Shown here: piece by piece, positions 45,755-59,781 of the stretch
How positions within the stretch are numbered: position 1 is the stretch's first letter
Layout: each line of letters begins with the position of its first letter
Assembly: GCF_010389155.1 (NCBI RefSeq)
Contig: NC_057764.1
Coordinates: 43,284,275-43,348,274 of the forward strand
DNA length: 64,000 nucleotides
Origin: Erigeron canadensis
Lineage: Eukaryota; Streptophyta; Magnoliopsida; Asterales; Asteraceae
Direction: 5' to 3'
The notes under the pieces: generated by a model
Seen by the model: the letters and a program-made list of their open reading frames with translations, nothing else
What the model was told of the DNA's origin: nothing
Database searches by the model: none
Translations under genes and position numbers: made by a program

Positions 45755-48578
45755 TCTAATTTAACATTTTAATTATTTTGTACATCGATAAGCACATCTT
45801 CAAAAATTCAAATTCAAAAAGAACGCATATATACAACACATTTACACTGTTTTTTTTGTGTAATTTCCTAAGGCTAAGAGGAGTGAAGTTACAGTTATTT
45901 GAAATCATTTTACCAACGCAAATTGTGCGAGTATGACTAGCTTACTGATCACTAATTAAGGAAGTAATTACCAATTAAGTAAAGGTACTTACATAGATCG
46001 AATTAAAATTCATGAGATTGAACATCCATGTCTAAAGGATGATGGATCTAAGTCATCTGACCTTCTAAGCTTGATGGATATCTTTTTAAAAGATAAGTGG
46101 ATTTTTAGACTACAATTTGCTGAACATTTACTGCATAAAATAATTTTATAATTTAAAAGATAAGTGGATATCATACGTACTGCAAAAATATGGAAGTGGG
46201 ACAAAAATTCTATATGAAATATGTCATTGTTTTCATTATTGCAAAATGGTACACTAGAATGGTAACCCTACAACACTTGAATTAATGAGTGAGTTAGAAA
46301 AAACAAAATCTGAAGCGAGGGCAGAAACCAGGCCTGCAACAGTGATGGACCAAATTGACCCATTTGTAATCTAAGGTTGAATCTTGAAAAATAAAAAAAA
46401 ATAGTAGCCAAAAAATAAAAATAATTATATAAAACTGTTGAAAAGAAAATTCTAAAATTCAAATTTTAAAGAACTTAAAAATTCGAATGAAAACACAACA
46501 GCATTACTCCATGTTTGATTATTTTTGTGCATTTTGAAAGTTTGGAAGAATATGGATATATATAGTTTTAACTTTTAAGTTTTTAAAGCATGCACTTAAT
46601 ATTGACGTTTTTGTAAGGATTTGTATGAAATTAGAGGATAGAATGATAATTTTGTGTAGTTAATTAGCAATTCAAATGTAAGATAAGGGGCAAGATATAC
46701 TGTCAAAATGTGTTATTTTGCAAGTCTAAGGCTTTTAGATCGAGCCAAATTTAGTCCATTTAGGATGTGACATGTGGCCATTTAAAAAGTTATCTATTTG
46801 TGTTAAAAATGAGTGATGGTGTCAATTCTTACCAAATAGTCAATTTGTTTGAAATATGTTTAATGTATAGCCTCACATGTTTTTTTTCCCTACCAACGGT
46901 TACTTGAGTCTGCCATATGGTGTCGATTTACTTGTGTCGATGCAAAAAAGTGTCAATAGTTATGAAGTAATGAAACCAATGTGAGTGTCAAAATGTGCTA
47001 ATGTTACTTGTCGATAAGAAAGAACCAATTACACCCTTGTCTTTAATGTTTATGGCAAATGAATTTTCGGGCCCAAAAGATGAGGTATATAATTTATATT
47101 ACTTATATTTGTTAATTATTTTTTCAATTTAAAAACAAATAAAAATCTTGTTGCTTTCCAAAAATAATTTAAAATAAAAATAGAAGCTAGAAAAGGCCAT
47201 ATAACACTAAAAAACACAAGTTATAATATCTTATTAATTTGAGATTGTTTTCATTTCCCCTCTGATCCTTCCTAACAGGAATGAACCCCACATGATCGAT
47301 CAATTCAATTGTTGCACCATTACCATGTTTGTATATGCCAAGGCAAGTGACCCTAAACAATTGCCAAAGGTACATACCACTAATTATTAAGACAGGCATG
47401 TCCTTTTCATCCACTAGACAAAAAGCCCGCCAATTCAAAATTTACACTTTGTAAATTTTACAAATAATTATAGCACACGCATATCTATCTCTTAAACTAT
47501 ATATGGATAATGATAAATGGTAGTAATATTCTACAGTTTACGTTGTATGGTTCATTCCTTTTAAAACATTGAGGATGTCTGGTTCAAGTAAGGACGACAA
47601 TGAATCAAAATCCAAGAAGTGTGAAAATGAATTAATACATATCCTTTTTAAGTACGTTTAAACACCATGAATGATATATAAGAATCCTTCAAATCCTCAT
47701 TCGTTTTTGAACTATTCCCGCCCCTTCGCTAATCATCCTATTACCTTTTTCCTTTACAAATCCACATAGGACATTTATTATCATTTTTTTTAGTTGTAGA
47801 AATTATAAATGGCTATATCCTTTTTGTTTTGCAATGTTTCTGCTGACAAATCCCAATTTCATTCGCACGCAGGCCTTACATCTCTCTTTAGTCTTTAAGA
47901 AAAGAGAGGTAGCGGACGTCATGGGCTCATAAATATTAACTTGGCCCACTAATATCAAAATGAGATTTGCTACCCAGCCCATGAAACATGGATATATGAT
48001 GTTCTTTCACCAAAGCCCAAACTACAACTTTCTAAATTTGCAACTCTCTTCAATCTTCATATGTCAGTTGAGTTGAGTTGAGTGACTTGTGTCTTTGACC
48101 ACCAATTGAACAAATTTTTTGTAAAAGATCTAAAAGCATCAATAAAGTGAAAATTATAATGTTGATAGCTGGCATTCAATACGTTTGTGTAATTGATACT
48201 ATAGAGTATGAATTTCATCATGTTCACAAGGCATATCTATATCTATATCTACATATATCTGTTATACGAGTATATAAAAAAATATAACATTATCAGCTTA
48301 TGTGTCATCAAAATAAAATGTGTTTTATCATGTGCCCTCATGTAAAGATTTTGAAAATGTTAACCACGAGCTACCTTCATAATGGCTAAGTTGTGATAAC
48401 TTAATTTGTTTAAAAAATATTATGATATGAACCACTTAGGTTGCTCCTATATTTGCCTTGTACCTTTTTCAATATTTTTTAGATTTTTGTTTAACTATCT
48501 CTTTTAAAGAATAGTTTATATTTCTTAAGTTAATATCGGCAACAAAGTATGGACGTGCTAAACTGTTTAGTAAGTAGG
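45755..48578. other. Intergenic, no gene seen
   Basis: About 2.8 kb of AT-rich sequence. Short ORFs have no recognisable content, and I could not bound any element. Confidence 0.45.
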
Positions 48579-48868
48579 TGCGGAGCCAGTAGGACAAGTC
48601 TTCTATGGTAAAACTAGCTCACACTGACTAGCATAAAAGTTTTTTTAATTAATCGAGCTACCCCCAACCTATAAATATTTTATTTCTAATCATGATAATA
48701 CATGTAAAACCTTTACATTTGGTCCATAAAAGTAAATGATTGTTATAAAATTCTATTTTACTAATATCTTAATAATTAGTTATGTCTTTTACATTAATTA
48801 TATTGTATACAACGATCGGAAAAAAAATACCATTGAGCCCCTTTCAACGTTAAATCCTAACTCCGCAT
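48579..48868. mobile_element. Possible hAT-like remnant
   Basis: GGTGCGGAGCCAGTAGGA at the left and TCCTAACTCCGCATA at the right form imperfect inverted ends of the GCGGAG type common in plant hAT elements. No target duplication is evident. Confidence 0.35.
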
Positions 48869-49459
48869 ATGTTATTATCTAATCGACTCCAAAATATTAA
48901 ATATAGATAGAGATTATCTTGCTTTAAAACAAGAATTATCAATCAAAACTTAAATTAGGAAAACAAAGAAATGTGTTTGGTACCTATTTTATCATGTAAA
49001 GTATTACCATTACTAATTTTGCTTCCATTCCAATTTTATCCTTGTTTACTACAAACCAAAAAATCCGAGTCAGTGTGTGCGCCAAGAACAACAATACCAG
49101 AAGGAAAAAAAAAAAAGAAAAAAAAAGCGAAAGTTGAATCTCATCTGAAATCAAATCCATCATCGAATCGATGCGGTGCTGATACTAACCTCACCCTAAC
49201 GACGTCGTTTATCAATCAATCAATCGCTAATCCAATCTCCACCAAATGCCACATTATTTATTATTATTGTTATTCATGTAACGATCCACAAATCACGATT
49301 CATTCAACAACAATAATATAAAATAATGCTATTCGGAAAAAAAAGCGATCCGGTCGTGATTTGATTTCATTTTGTATCTATATCTATATATTTCTGTTTT
49401 TAATTAATACATATATTATTATATTTCAATTAATAATTAATAATTAAAAAGAAGAGGAA

Positions 49460-52400
49460 ATGAACGGTGGAGATGCAACGGCAGCTCCGGCGCCGCTTGA
49501 CTGGAAATTCTCTCAGGTATTCGGTGAACGTACCGCCGGTGAAGAAGTTCAGGAAGGTATAATTTCTTAATCTAATATTTATATTAACATTAATATGATT
49601 ATTTTAAATCAACTGTTGTTATGACTATTACGAATAGTACGTGGATCGGTAGATTTATGTTAGGGTTTGGATATAGCATGTGTTGATCTGTTTACTTGAT
49701 TGATTGATGAAATTAGCGGTTACGAAAACGATTATATTTTAGGTTTAACTATTATAATGCATGGTCAGGAGTTATGAATATTTGGAAGGTTTTTAATTAT
49801 ATAGTAATATATACGCTTTTGTTATCAATGAGTATGTCAACTGACGACGGTGGTATTATCTGTGGCGTCAAGTTTACTTTCTGTATCACGATGTTGTCGT
49901 TTAGTTATTTGGAGGATGAGTTATTTCTAAATGTGATTTATTTTTTTCCCTTAGTTCAACAGTTTTGGGAACTCGTTTTTGGTTGGAAATGTTGCGTAGT
50001 TGCTACATTTGTTGCAAAGAGATTGTCGTATTGATATGCAGACTTTACTATTATTCATTACCGCTATCTCCTCTTGCCTTTGGTTTACTTAAAGTGAAAC
50101 TACTAGATTAAGTAGGTGTTGGCATAAGATGGCTGCATGCTTTCCACGTGGTTTGACTAAAACTTAATTAGTAGGTCCTGAAATCAAATGGATACATACT
50201 TTCTTCGTGGTTTGACTTTGAACATTGTTCAATGGTTTTTGGCACCTTAATGAGTAAAGTGACCTGAAAGAAAGTAGTTTCACAAGAAATGTCAGTTTAC
50301 TGTGTTTTGTGGTAGAACAAACTCAGCTTATACCTTTATGTTAAGGTCATATTACGCATCCAGATCCTACTTCCATATACTAAAGGCATCCTTGGCTAGC
50401 TGGATTTAGCACCGGACTACTTTAATATTGATTTTCAGTGTTTCATATGAGGGTGCGTAAGCCAAATACTAAAGTTTGGTTAAATAGATTCCCAAGATTT
50501 AAGAGTCATAACAATGTATTGCTCTGAACTGAAGTAAGTGATCACAGATCTAATAGCAATTGGTTATATCTTTCTTTTATGTCTACTTTGTAAATTGTAA
50601 CCAGTACTTAAACTTAGATATCTCTCCCTTCCTGCTGTTTTCTGTGATTTACTTGTTAGATCTTCTTTGGGGTCAATTTTCTTGGTCATGTAGGCCCTTT
50701 TCACCAGTAATGCCTTGATGCCTTCTGAAGTGATCAATCTGAAGTTATAATGTACATAATCATTATGTCTTAGTCAAACATATGATCTTGATATTTTATT
50801 TTCAATTGCATGTATATCTGTTCAATTTAGTACCACTTCATAATTTTTTATATGTATAGCTTCTTAGGTATACCTTTTTTGTACTACAAGTATTTTGTGG
50901 ATAAGGCTTTACAGATCTAGGATAAGATGTGAGTAGCAAAATGCGTGAAATAAAACCTTTTTTTTTACCTTCATCTGTTAAAGGAGCCACCTTCTTAGGT
51001 AAGTATCATGTTTTAATGTCGTGTCAAACAAAATACGGTGATGCAGAAATCTAGTACTTAATAGCAGATATAGATATAGCTATCAAAAGGTGATTGATGT
51101 TGCAAATATCGTTCATTAGTTTCAGGGAATGAGCATTAACCTCTAAGTGGCACTAACTCAGAAAATTTTGAGTTCATATGAGTTGTAGAAGGGCTGTATG
51201 AACTGCTATTATATACAATTTGTTTCATTTGATAGATTTGTATCTTCATTCAGATTTGAAAAGAAATTAGGAGTCTATGTGTCATGTGTTCAAATTGTTC
51301 ATTCCCTTGTTAATGTTACTGCCAGCTTATTCCCCAAACATATGATTGTGATCTTATTTCTGACGTATTTGTATTTTCTTTCACAGTTGATATCATTTCA
51401 GCAATCGAGTTCGACAAAAGTGGTGATCATCTTGCAACTGGTGATCGTGGGGGCAGGGTGGTATTATTTGAGAGAACAGATACAAAGGAGGTCAGTTGAG
51501 CCAGAGTGTGCTGTACTAAGTTGTTGATGAGAATTTCTCTCTTTTAACTTTTTTTGTTTGTTTGTCTACATGCTGCCTTGATATTAGATTGTTTGTTGTA
51601 TATTTTAACCTTGAAATTTTGTGTAGAATGGTGGAAGTAGAAGGGATTTAGAAAAGACTGATTATTCCTCAAATAGGCATCCGGAGTTTCGCTACAAAAC
51701 TGAGTTCCAGAGCCATGAACCTGAGGTTGCTTTGAACTATTTACTTCAACATTTTTTTTGCAGAACTTTTTGTCCTGCTATGATCCCTCTTCTCATGCTG
51801 TTTATTTATTAATTTATGGACATTTTTTTTTACATCTCCAATTTCTTATTTCAGTTTGATTATTTAAAGAGTTTGGAGATTGAGGAGAAAATTAACAAAA
51901 TTAGATGGTGTCAAACAGCTAACGGTGCCCTTTTTCTTCTGTCAACTAACGATAAAACTATTAAGTTTTGGAAGGTAGTCGCCTTAATTCCCTTTCACTT
52001 AGTTAAATTCCTTGAACATGTTCATATTTTTAGACAGTTTCTTATGAGCACATTAAGCTATCTCATCCAATTACTTTTATATGAGATTTTATAGATGCAT
52101 GCTACCTGGTCTGGGTAAGTTTCCGAAGCTTACTTTGAGTTGGACTAATTTAAAACCATATACTGTTGTGGTGTTGTCACTAAATTCAAGTTTCAGTCTT
52201 CAAATAAGTATCTATTGTACTGACGCTTAGTTTTTTTAAGGTTTAATTTAGATTGTTGATGGCTCGTTTAAAGAGAATATTTAGTTTTAAAGATGATGAT
52301 TTAACATTTAATAACCAAGGAAAATGGAATAGACAGTACAATCATTACACTGCTGCTGTATCTTTTTATTATATGCACTTCTTTGTGCATCTATGGAATG

Positions 52401-54290
52401 TCTTTTGTATTATTAGTCAAAATTCTATAGCTCTCTCTCTCTCTTTTCTCTAACTATGTTTACATCAAGTCAATCTATCATCTTATAGTGGTCTATCTCT
52501 TTGCATAGCATAAAATTTTCAAGTATCTAGTTGGCTCAGTCATGTGGTAAAGCACTTGGGATTTCTCAAAAGAGTTTACAAGTTTGATTTTTGTCAGCTT
52601 CAACTTCTTGGGTGGCCTTCCTTTCCAAAAAGAAACCCATAAAAATGTCAATTTGATGTATCATTAGGTTTAATGCCTCTGCTGGTTCACACCATTCTAG
52701 TGCTTATAATTGTCAATATCAGAATTATTTTATATATAGAGATACCTCTGACCCAGCGATCTGATCATCAGGAAACTGTTTGGTATAAAGGCTGCTAATT
52801 TGTGCTTCTAGTAAAGGGTAATAAAAAGTGATTTGAGAAGCATGTGTGGTTTATTCCTTTTTTTTGGTCTGGATTTTTGTGACTCATGTATTGCTGTACC
52901 TCTGCTTCTTTTTTTCTGAACCTCACCCTATGTTCACACAATGTTGAAAATATTGACGCTTGGCCCTTACACAGGTCCAAGAGAAGAAAGTCAAGAAAGT
53001 TGCAAACATGAACATGGATACTTCCAAAGCGGCTGGACAGAGCATAACTGCCAGTTCTAGTGTTTCTACCAGTACTAACTCATCCCTTGCAAATGGGGGA
53101 TGCAAAGATAAATCTTCCTCTAATTTGAGTTATGACTTCAAATTTCCTCCAGGAGGCATCGCATCACTACGTCTACCTGTGGTAGTTTACTTGCCTCATG
53201 TTGTATATGTTTGTATAGTTTGCTATCTTATGCAAATTTTAGTATCCAAATCAATAAATTTTTTTTCTTTGAACTGTAAAACCAGATCTTTTAAATGCAA
53301 ATAGTTTAGTTCACGAAATAGCTGAGTTTGCTGCAAATTATCTCATTGTAGAGAAGTTCACAAGTCAAGTGTCACACATGGTTTATCTAAGTATGGGGTT
53401 GGTTTGTGATCTGTTCTACTGTTATCCATGTTAGGACAAGTATTCCCTGTTTGAATCACAAGGGTGTTTGTTTGATTCTTCAAAATAGGCATGCTTGATG
53501 TTTTAGATTACTGTACCACGTTTCCTTATTTTATTTAGGGTATAAAAGGTCTATTCGAAAACTCATTTTATACTTGGAAACATCATCTTATTGCATGTAT
53601 GTTCAGTAATATTAACATTGTAGAAAAGATTATTTTTCCGGCACATTCTCTGCTCTTAATCACATTAGCTCTTTAAGAAAGGAAAAAATTGTAGAGTTTG
53701 GTGATAAATTTGGTCTTTACGTACTTTTACTTATTCTTTGTTGCCTTTATAATCCTTTTTTCCCCTCATTTAATCTGATTAGCACCTTTTCTGCGCCTTA
53801 TCTTCTGTGATGACAAATCGAAGTTATTTTTTTTGTAGGTGACTAGTTATGAGACCAGCCTTGTTGCCAGATGTAGAAGAGTGTATGCTCACGCACATGA
53901 CTACCATATCAACTCTATCTCAAACAACAGGTTCTGATTTTTTAGTTTTTGTTTGCTGGTGTTACAGTTAAGTTTTCTTATAAGTTATAGATATATGTCT
54001 GCTTTTGACTGCTGAAATCTTGTCCTGCAATTTGGATATTATTTAGCTTGCAGAGATCTTACTGGGTCACTTTTAGTTTTCACCACATTTTTATATAAGT
54101 GGACATTTAACTTAGTGTAGTTCATGAAATTATTATTTTTTCTGCATTATATCTGTGTTGACACCAATGTGGGGTTAGCCCACCTGGTAGGCTCTTACCC
54201 CTTGGGGTAGAGACCAAGGTTCAATCCTTGGCAATGGGGTAGTTTAGTATTATTTGGTGTAATTAGTAATATAGTATATTTGCCATCCAA

Positions 54291-54328
<38 letters not shown>

Positions 54329-57300
54329 TGACATTTGAACAGAAATTTTCAGCCCATATGTGATGTTTAGTCTCTCATTCAGTTTTCTCACGGAGTCATC
54401 TTCATCTTTTTCTTGACCCTGAGAAATTAAAAAAAGGCAAGGAAGTTAGGAACTGAAATAATGTTTGTGAGCTAATTATATGTGTTTTTCTTTTAAAGTT
54501 TAGTTTCTTGTCTGCTTGGTTACCACCATAAAGTTTCTTGATAGTGTACTTGGTGAACAGAAAATGATGACTTCTATTTTTCTTTAGTATTATCTCTACT
54601 TAATTTTAACAGTAAACGGTACCCTAGGTTTTGTTTAGATTAGGATATATGCAGTTATTGTGAGCTTATATATCATCTTTTTTGCTTGTTTTCGTAACTA
54701 TGTTCTGAATCTTAGTTGCTCTTTTTCCCCCTTTTATGCATCAGTGATGGTGAAACATTCATCTCGGCTGATGATCTTCGCATAAATCTTTGGAATTTGG
54801 AAATTAGCAATCAGAGTTTCAACATCGTGGATGTTAAGCCTGCAAACATGGAGGATCTTACTGGTACATTCTTTTGCCAGTGATTGATTTACAATCACTT
54901 TCATATTTCCTTTAATTACTGGGAGAGATGCAATACAAAGGCATACAAAGCCTGTTACACGCCCCCTCCATTTTAGCTAGGGACGGGCATTCAATATCAA
55001 ATGAATTTGAGTAATAGCTGCTGTGGTTAGAGGTGGAAATAATTATTTATCTACCTATGAGCAGGTCAATTTGGGTTTTGTATCATCTCAACCAGGTCTA
55101 ATAGCTCAAATAAATTTATTTAGCAGAATGGGTTGGCTGTTGTCTATCATTCATTCATATAATCTCTTAATTTTTTTTCCAAAGATTTAGATTATTATTG
55201 AAATGTTTTGTAATTATAAATAATGAATTATTACTTTATAAAAGCTTGCTAAAATGGACAAAGAATATATTTGGGGTTTAATCAACCCAGGCCTTTTTTG
55301 CTTTTTATTCATACCAAGTACTAACAGTGCGTTCGACATTGTGTGTAACGCTAGTTCTTATTTCTTAGTATTAAGTTTGTTTTTATCCTTAAACATTAAT
55401 CCACTCCTATTGCAGAGGTGATTACATCCGCCGAGTTTCATCCTACTCATTGTAGCACTCTAGCTTATAGTAGTTCAAAAGGATCCATCCGTCTCATTGA
55501 TTTACGTCAGTCCGCATTATGTGATAAACATTCCAAACTGTAAGTGTTTTTTTGAATTAATGCTTTTGCTTGTGCTGCTTTTCTTCTTATAGACAACAAG
55601 CGTGTGAGTATTTTAAAATAGTTCAAGAAGTTATTATTGTGTGTGTCATCATCTTGATTGTTGGATCACCTCGTCACCTCGATAATTATCCACACATTCA
55701 TCAACAAGATTTGAACCCACACGTTGGATCCCCTTGATACTGCTGAGCTAAAGGCCCTTTGATGTGTCTCAATGGATAGTCTTTGTCTTGTATCAAAACA
55801 GTCACTAACCTATTTTTATATTTCAGGTTTGAGGAACATGAAGCACCTGGTTCGAGATCATTCTTCACTGAGATAATAGCTTCTATATCTGATATAAAAT
55901 TTGGAAGGGATGGAAGATATATACTTAGTCGTGATTACATGACCCTTAAGGTTTGTGATTATTCCTCTTACTGCAAGATTATTCCATTTTTTCATCTTTT
56001 GCTTTTAAGACTGGGCATCTATGCAAAGTAGATGTGCCTATGAAAAGAAGGAAAAGGCTTGTCTAACGGATTTGGGTTATTTTAGAGTACGAACCCCCAA
56101 TCAGCTAATAATACTTGATGAGGGTAGCAATTTGGACATATTCGTTCAAGCCTTCAAGGGAGTTAATTTTGGCCTCGTATTTTCTCCAGACCATGCTTTA
56201 AATATAAATAACTTATGCACGTTCCAAGTTGCAAGGTTTACATTTTGGCAACATTTTATGCCAGAGTTTTTCACTTTTTCTTTGCACATTACTAATCATC
56301 ACAAAAGATCGACTCTATCAAATTTCAGTCCGTTCCCATTGTTTAACTAATAACCAAAGTATTCTTGGTTTTGAGCAGTCATGTTTTATGAAATTCTATG
56401 GTTTGTGCAGCTATGGGACATCAACATGGACTCTGGTCCAGTTTCAACGTTCCAGGTGCATGAATATCTAAGGCCTAAGGTATACTTTCTTTTCATGTAC
56501 CAGTTTACAACCAAGTTCTATCTCCCTTTGTTTCTTGTTTGCATTAATGTTGCTGAATTGTATATGTTCAGCTCTGTGATTTATATGAAAATGATTCCAT
56601 TTTCGATAAATTTGAGTGTTGTCTTAGTGGTGATAGCCAGCGAGTGGCAACTGGGTCTTACAGGTAACATATACCTCGATATCGTTGTGTATGTTATTTT
56701 TTGTTTGGGTGTCTCCTAACTTTTCCCTTGGACATGATTTCAGTAATTTATTCCGTGTGTTTGGGTGCGGTTCTGGCAGTACTGAAGCTACAACTCTGGA
56801 AGCTAGCAAAAACCCAATGAGGTAAGTGAGCTATTATTGTTTGCCTCAAAGTATTTTGTATATGTGTAAATGTGATTGGTTAAGAGGAAATTGTCAAATA
56901 AAAACTGTAGGAGACAAGTGCAGACTCCTTCAAGACCTTCCAGGTCCCTAAGCAGCATAACACGGGCAGTTAGACGAGGTGAGCTGTCTTATTTTCCTGT
57001 TATCTCATTTTTATCCGTGTTTACTAATGGATGAGTTTATTAGGGTTACGTGCCATCTCAAACGGGTCTAATAAGAATTGTTAAATTGGTGGAATACTCT
57101 GATTGGCGTATAGTTGCATATGACCTTAATCGTTTTATGTAGAGAAATATATTTGTAAATGATGATATTGTTCTTGGGATCATTATGAGCTTTAAATTAC
57201 TTAGATCGATGAACAAAACCACCTTAGTGGGCAACACAACCCTTTTTTTTTTTTACCTTTTGAAACTAATCCTGTTTTAATCTGAACCTATTTTGGCCCG

Positions 57301-57549
57301 TTATCCAACACATTCATCATGCTTTCTCTACTTTGTACAATCAAATTGACTAATCGTAATGATCAGATAGCTGGTTTCATATTATAAGAAATTGAAATTA
57401 TTTTTATAGGAGGTGGAGAGAACCCAGGGGTTGATGCAAATGGGAATTCATTTGATTTCACAACGAAGCTGCTCCATTTGGCATGGCATCCTAGTGAAAA
57501 TTCCATTGCTTGTGCTGCTGCAAACAGCTTGTACATGTATTATGCCTAA
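49460..57549 (+). CDS. PP2A B55 regulatory subunit (55 kDa, WD40), 14 exons
   Basis: B55 binds the PP2A scaffold and catalytic subunits and selects substrates. The exons are 49460-49556, 51387-51490, 51627-51725, 51855-51974, 52975-53181, 53839-53930, 54745-54863, 55416-55539, 55827-55950, 56411-56479, 56572-56663, 56744-56821, 56911-56978 and 57410-57549. All joins are GT-AG and keep phase, giving 510 residues (Arabidopsis ATB alpha is about 513). Landmarks in order are [106 protein letters not shown] and, at the end, [20 protein letters not shown]. Residues 141-180 hold the plant-specific Ser/Thr-rich insert before the conserved DFKFPPGG. The first intron is 1.8 kb; introns 4, 6 and 8 contain SINE-like insertions. 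It is complete, with no lesion. Confidence 0.96.
52525..52640 (+). mobile_element. SINE-like insertion in B55 intron 4
   Basis: TAGTTGGCTCAGTCATGTGG resembles an A box and ACAAGTTTGATTTTTGTC a weak B box at the expected spacing; CTTGGGTGGCCTTCCTTTCC follows. The ends are not defined. Confidence 0.45.
54164..54323 (+). mobile_element. tRNA-derived SINE in B55 intron 6
   Basis: GGTTAGCCCACCTGGTAGG (A box) and CAAGGTTCAATCCTTGGC (B box) are followed by a short body and an (AT)n(GT)n tail. TGTGTTGACA occurs at both ends (54,154-54,163 and 54,324-54,333), a likely 10-base target duplication, though the GT tail makes the right copy less certain. Confidence 0.75.
54291..54329. repeat. (AT)n(GT)n microsatellite
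   Basis: Alternating AT then GT units form the 3' tail of the intron 6 SINE. Confidence 0.9.
55665..55755 (-). mobile_element. SINE-like fragment in B55 intron 8
   Basis: On the minus strand GGCCTTTAGCTCAGCAGT resembles an A box and GTGTGGGTTCAAATCTTG a B box. It is antisense to the host gene. Only the tRNA-like head is recognisable. Confidence 0.6.
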
Positions 57550-57959
57550 AGAAAAAGAATCGTCCAGTAATAGTGTAACCCATATGATGGCTTCTTTCTC
57601 GGAGCAAACTCAACAGGCCAAACATGCAAATGCTAGAAACGGTCAAGTAGAGCCACGAAAAACAAGGCATCATTCCTTTTATTTTTTGTTGTTTTAAAGT
57701 AACTGTTGTTTTTTTGATGTATTTGGGTTGAAGTGAGGAAGAAAGATTCAAACTGTAGCTCTCCTACAACCTTTAAAGCATATGTCGCACCTAGGGTCTT
57801 AAGTTAAAGATGTAGTTTTAGCTCTTTTTTCTTATGTTTATATATTAATTCTGTTACCATATACAATTGTTTATTTTATTAAAATTTTCTTACATTTACA
57901 GTCTCGGGTTTTCTTGTAATATACTCGTACTGTGTTTGTGTGTATATGACAATATTTAA
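57550..57959 (+). other. B55 3' UTR region
   Basis: The sequence after the stop codon stays transcribed-looking, with several AATAAA-like and TTTATATATT stretches up to about 57,870. The ORF that runs across the stop in another frame is not a gene. Confidence 0.5.
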
Positions 57960-58163
57960 TGCCTTTTTCAAACTAGAATCGGTAAGTTTGGGCATGCATT
58001 AAATACATGTCCTATAACACTTGACACAGCTACAAAACAGCTGCAACAAGAAATTGTTGGAATATTTGGATTACAGGCCTTTGAAAGACACTGGGTGTGG
58101 CTCCATCCTCATGTAAAGAATGGATCAAACCAAGGTGACAGACCATGGCCGTCTCTGATGTAG
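57960..58163 (+). pseudogene. Orphan coding-like terminal exon, family unknown
   Basis: An open frame without ATG runs from after a TAA at 57,957 to a TAG at 58,161. It reads TRIGKFGHALNTCPITLD, QLQQEIVGIFGLQAFERHW, VWLHPHVKNGSNQ and RPWPSLM. The composition (three Trp, many His, Gln and Gly, no low complexity) looks like real protein, unlike other ORFs nearby. A possible AG acceptor lies at 57,975-57,976. I do not recognise it. It may be the last exon of a lost or captured gene. It lies about 410 bases beyond the B55 stop codon on the same strand and is not in the B55 protein family. Confidence 0.4.
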
Positions 58164-59528
58164 CCGGGGATGCCATGTTGAAAGCCACATTGTATAGAGA
58201 GTAAAAGTAATTTTTTAACGTATGATCATAGCTTGTAAAATTGGTTCAATGTGATTCAATGTGTTTAGTATTCTCTCAAGTGGAGATGTTCCCTACTCCC
58301 CCAACTACTCTATATATTAGAATTTAGTTCAAAAAAATAAAGGTATATTAGAATATCGGGATAAAAGCCTCTATTAGAATATCGGGAATAAAACTCTATA
58401 TTAGAATATCAGACAATGTTGTTGAGCTCAATTTGTAAAAATTAATTCTTAGCCTTTTCTTTTATTATAAATCCTATCTTACAAAGCTCTTCTTTAAATC
58501 CTATACAGATTGGATCTTTTAAATTAATAAGATCGTTCGTAATAATTCAAGATTTTAAGACCGATCTTAATGACCTCGGGTGACAAACTCTTTTCAACAT
58601 TTATTATAAACACATGATTAATAAAAAAAGTTTTTGTTAATAATTACCTTAACCGTTGTTGATAAACATCAATTCGGTGTATTAATTTTTATATCTTATT
58701 GTTCAAAATTCAAAAAATCAAATGATAATGATAAATCAACCTAATTTGTGAGCCTAAAGATATGCCTAATAATAAGATGATGACATGTGGAAAAATCAGA
58801 TGACAAGATTAGAAAAAATAATTAATGGAATTCACATATCAAATTTTTAAAATTTTAAGTTAATTTTTAGACATATAAACTAAAGTTTATTAATCATTTT
58901 CCATATATAAAATACAGATTATCATGTTATAAGACTAACAAAATAACATGTGATAGTTTGAAAATGGGTTGTGGTAACTGGTAAGTTACAAAAGGCTAGG
59001 GGTTTGCCACGTCTTACTTTGGCTCATCTGAAAGTTAGTTTGTGACTTGCAAATGGACGGTCAGGATGATTGCGTGATCTGCAAATTTTAATTATTATAC
59101 CGATTTATTTGGACAATTGGACGCAACCTACAAATGACGGCGGCGTAGGGCTAATGGCTCCTTCCGTTGATGGCTTAGATCATCCGGAACAATACACTCC
59201 GGTCTCAAATGGAATTGGTATTTGTTTTTGGTAATTTTTATAATTGAGAGTTGAGACTAATGAAAAATCATGTAAACACCGATAAATCTCGGTCTCATAC
59301 AGATACTGTCATGTTGGTCTATATGGAACCAAGACTGTTATCAAGTTTAATAATTTTCGAGACAACTACTCTGTGTATCGGACTGAGATGATCTAAACCT
59401 ATCTAAAATCATATCATCATTAAAAATATATATAAATATTAAATTAACAAACACATTATATTAAATACAGAAAACAATCACATTTTAATAAAAAAAAAAA
59501 AGTTCTATACAAAATTTTTATTGATATA
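58164..59528. other. Intergenic, no gene seen
   Basis: Includes a small tandem array at 58,340-58,410 (ATATTAGAATATCGGGA, three degraded copies). No gene is supported. Confidence 0.5.
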
Positions 59529-59781
59529 CTCCTTTCGTCTCACTTTAATTGTGCTATTTTGACTGGTCAAATCTTTTATATTGACTTTGACCGTAAATAA
59601 ATTTATTTGTGTTATGTATTAGTTGATGAAAGTTATATCAATGAAAAGTACATTTAAACTCAATCAATTCATATATGTTATTTCGAGTGTTATATAACAC
59701 AAACATAATTATTTACGGTCAAAGTTAGAAGAAAAAGACTCAAAAAGTCAAACTAGGACACTTAATATGGGACGGAGGGAG
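59529..59781. mobile_element. Stowaway-type MITE (Tc1/mariner), 253 bases
   Basis: Left end CTCCTTTCGTCTCACTTTAA and right end TTAATATGGGACGGAGGGAG are inverted repeats of the classic CTCCCTCCGTCCC type. TA flanks both sides (59,527-59,528 and 59,782-59,783). It lies about 400 bases upstream of the Dof start codon, so it may be in the promoter. Confidence 0.95.

Noticed and set aside
57413..57697. 95-codon ORF across the end of the B55 gene
   Set aside because: It is an out-of-frame shadow of exon 14 running into the 3' UTR.
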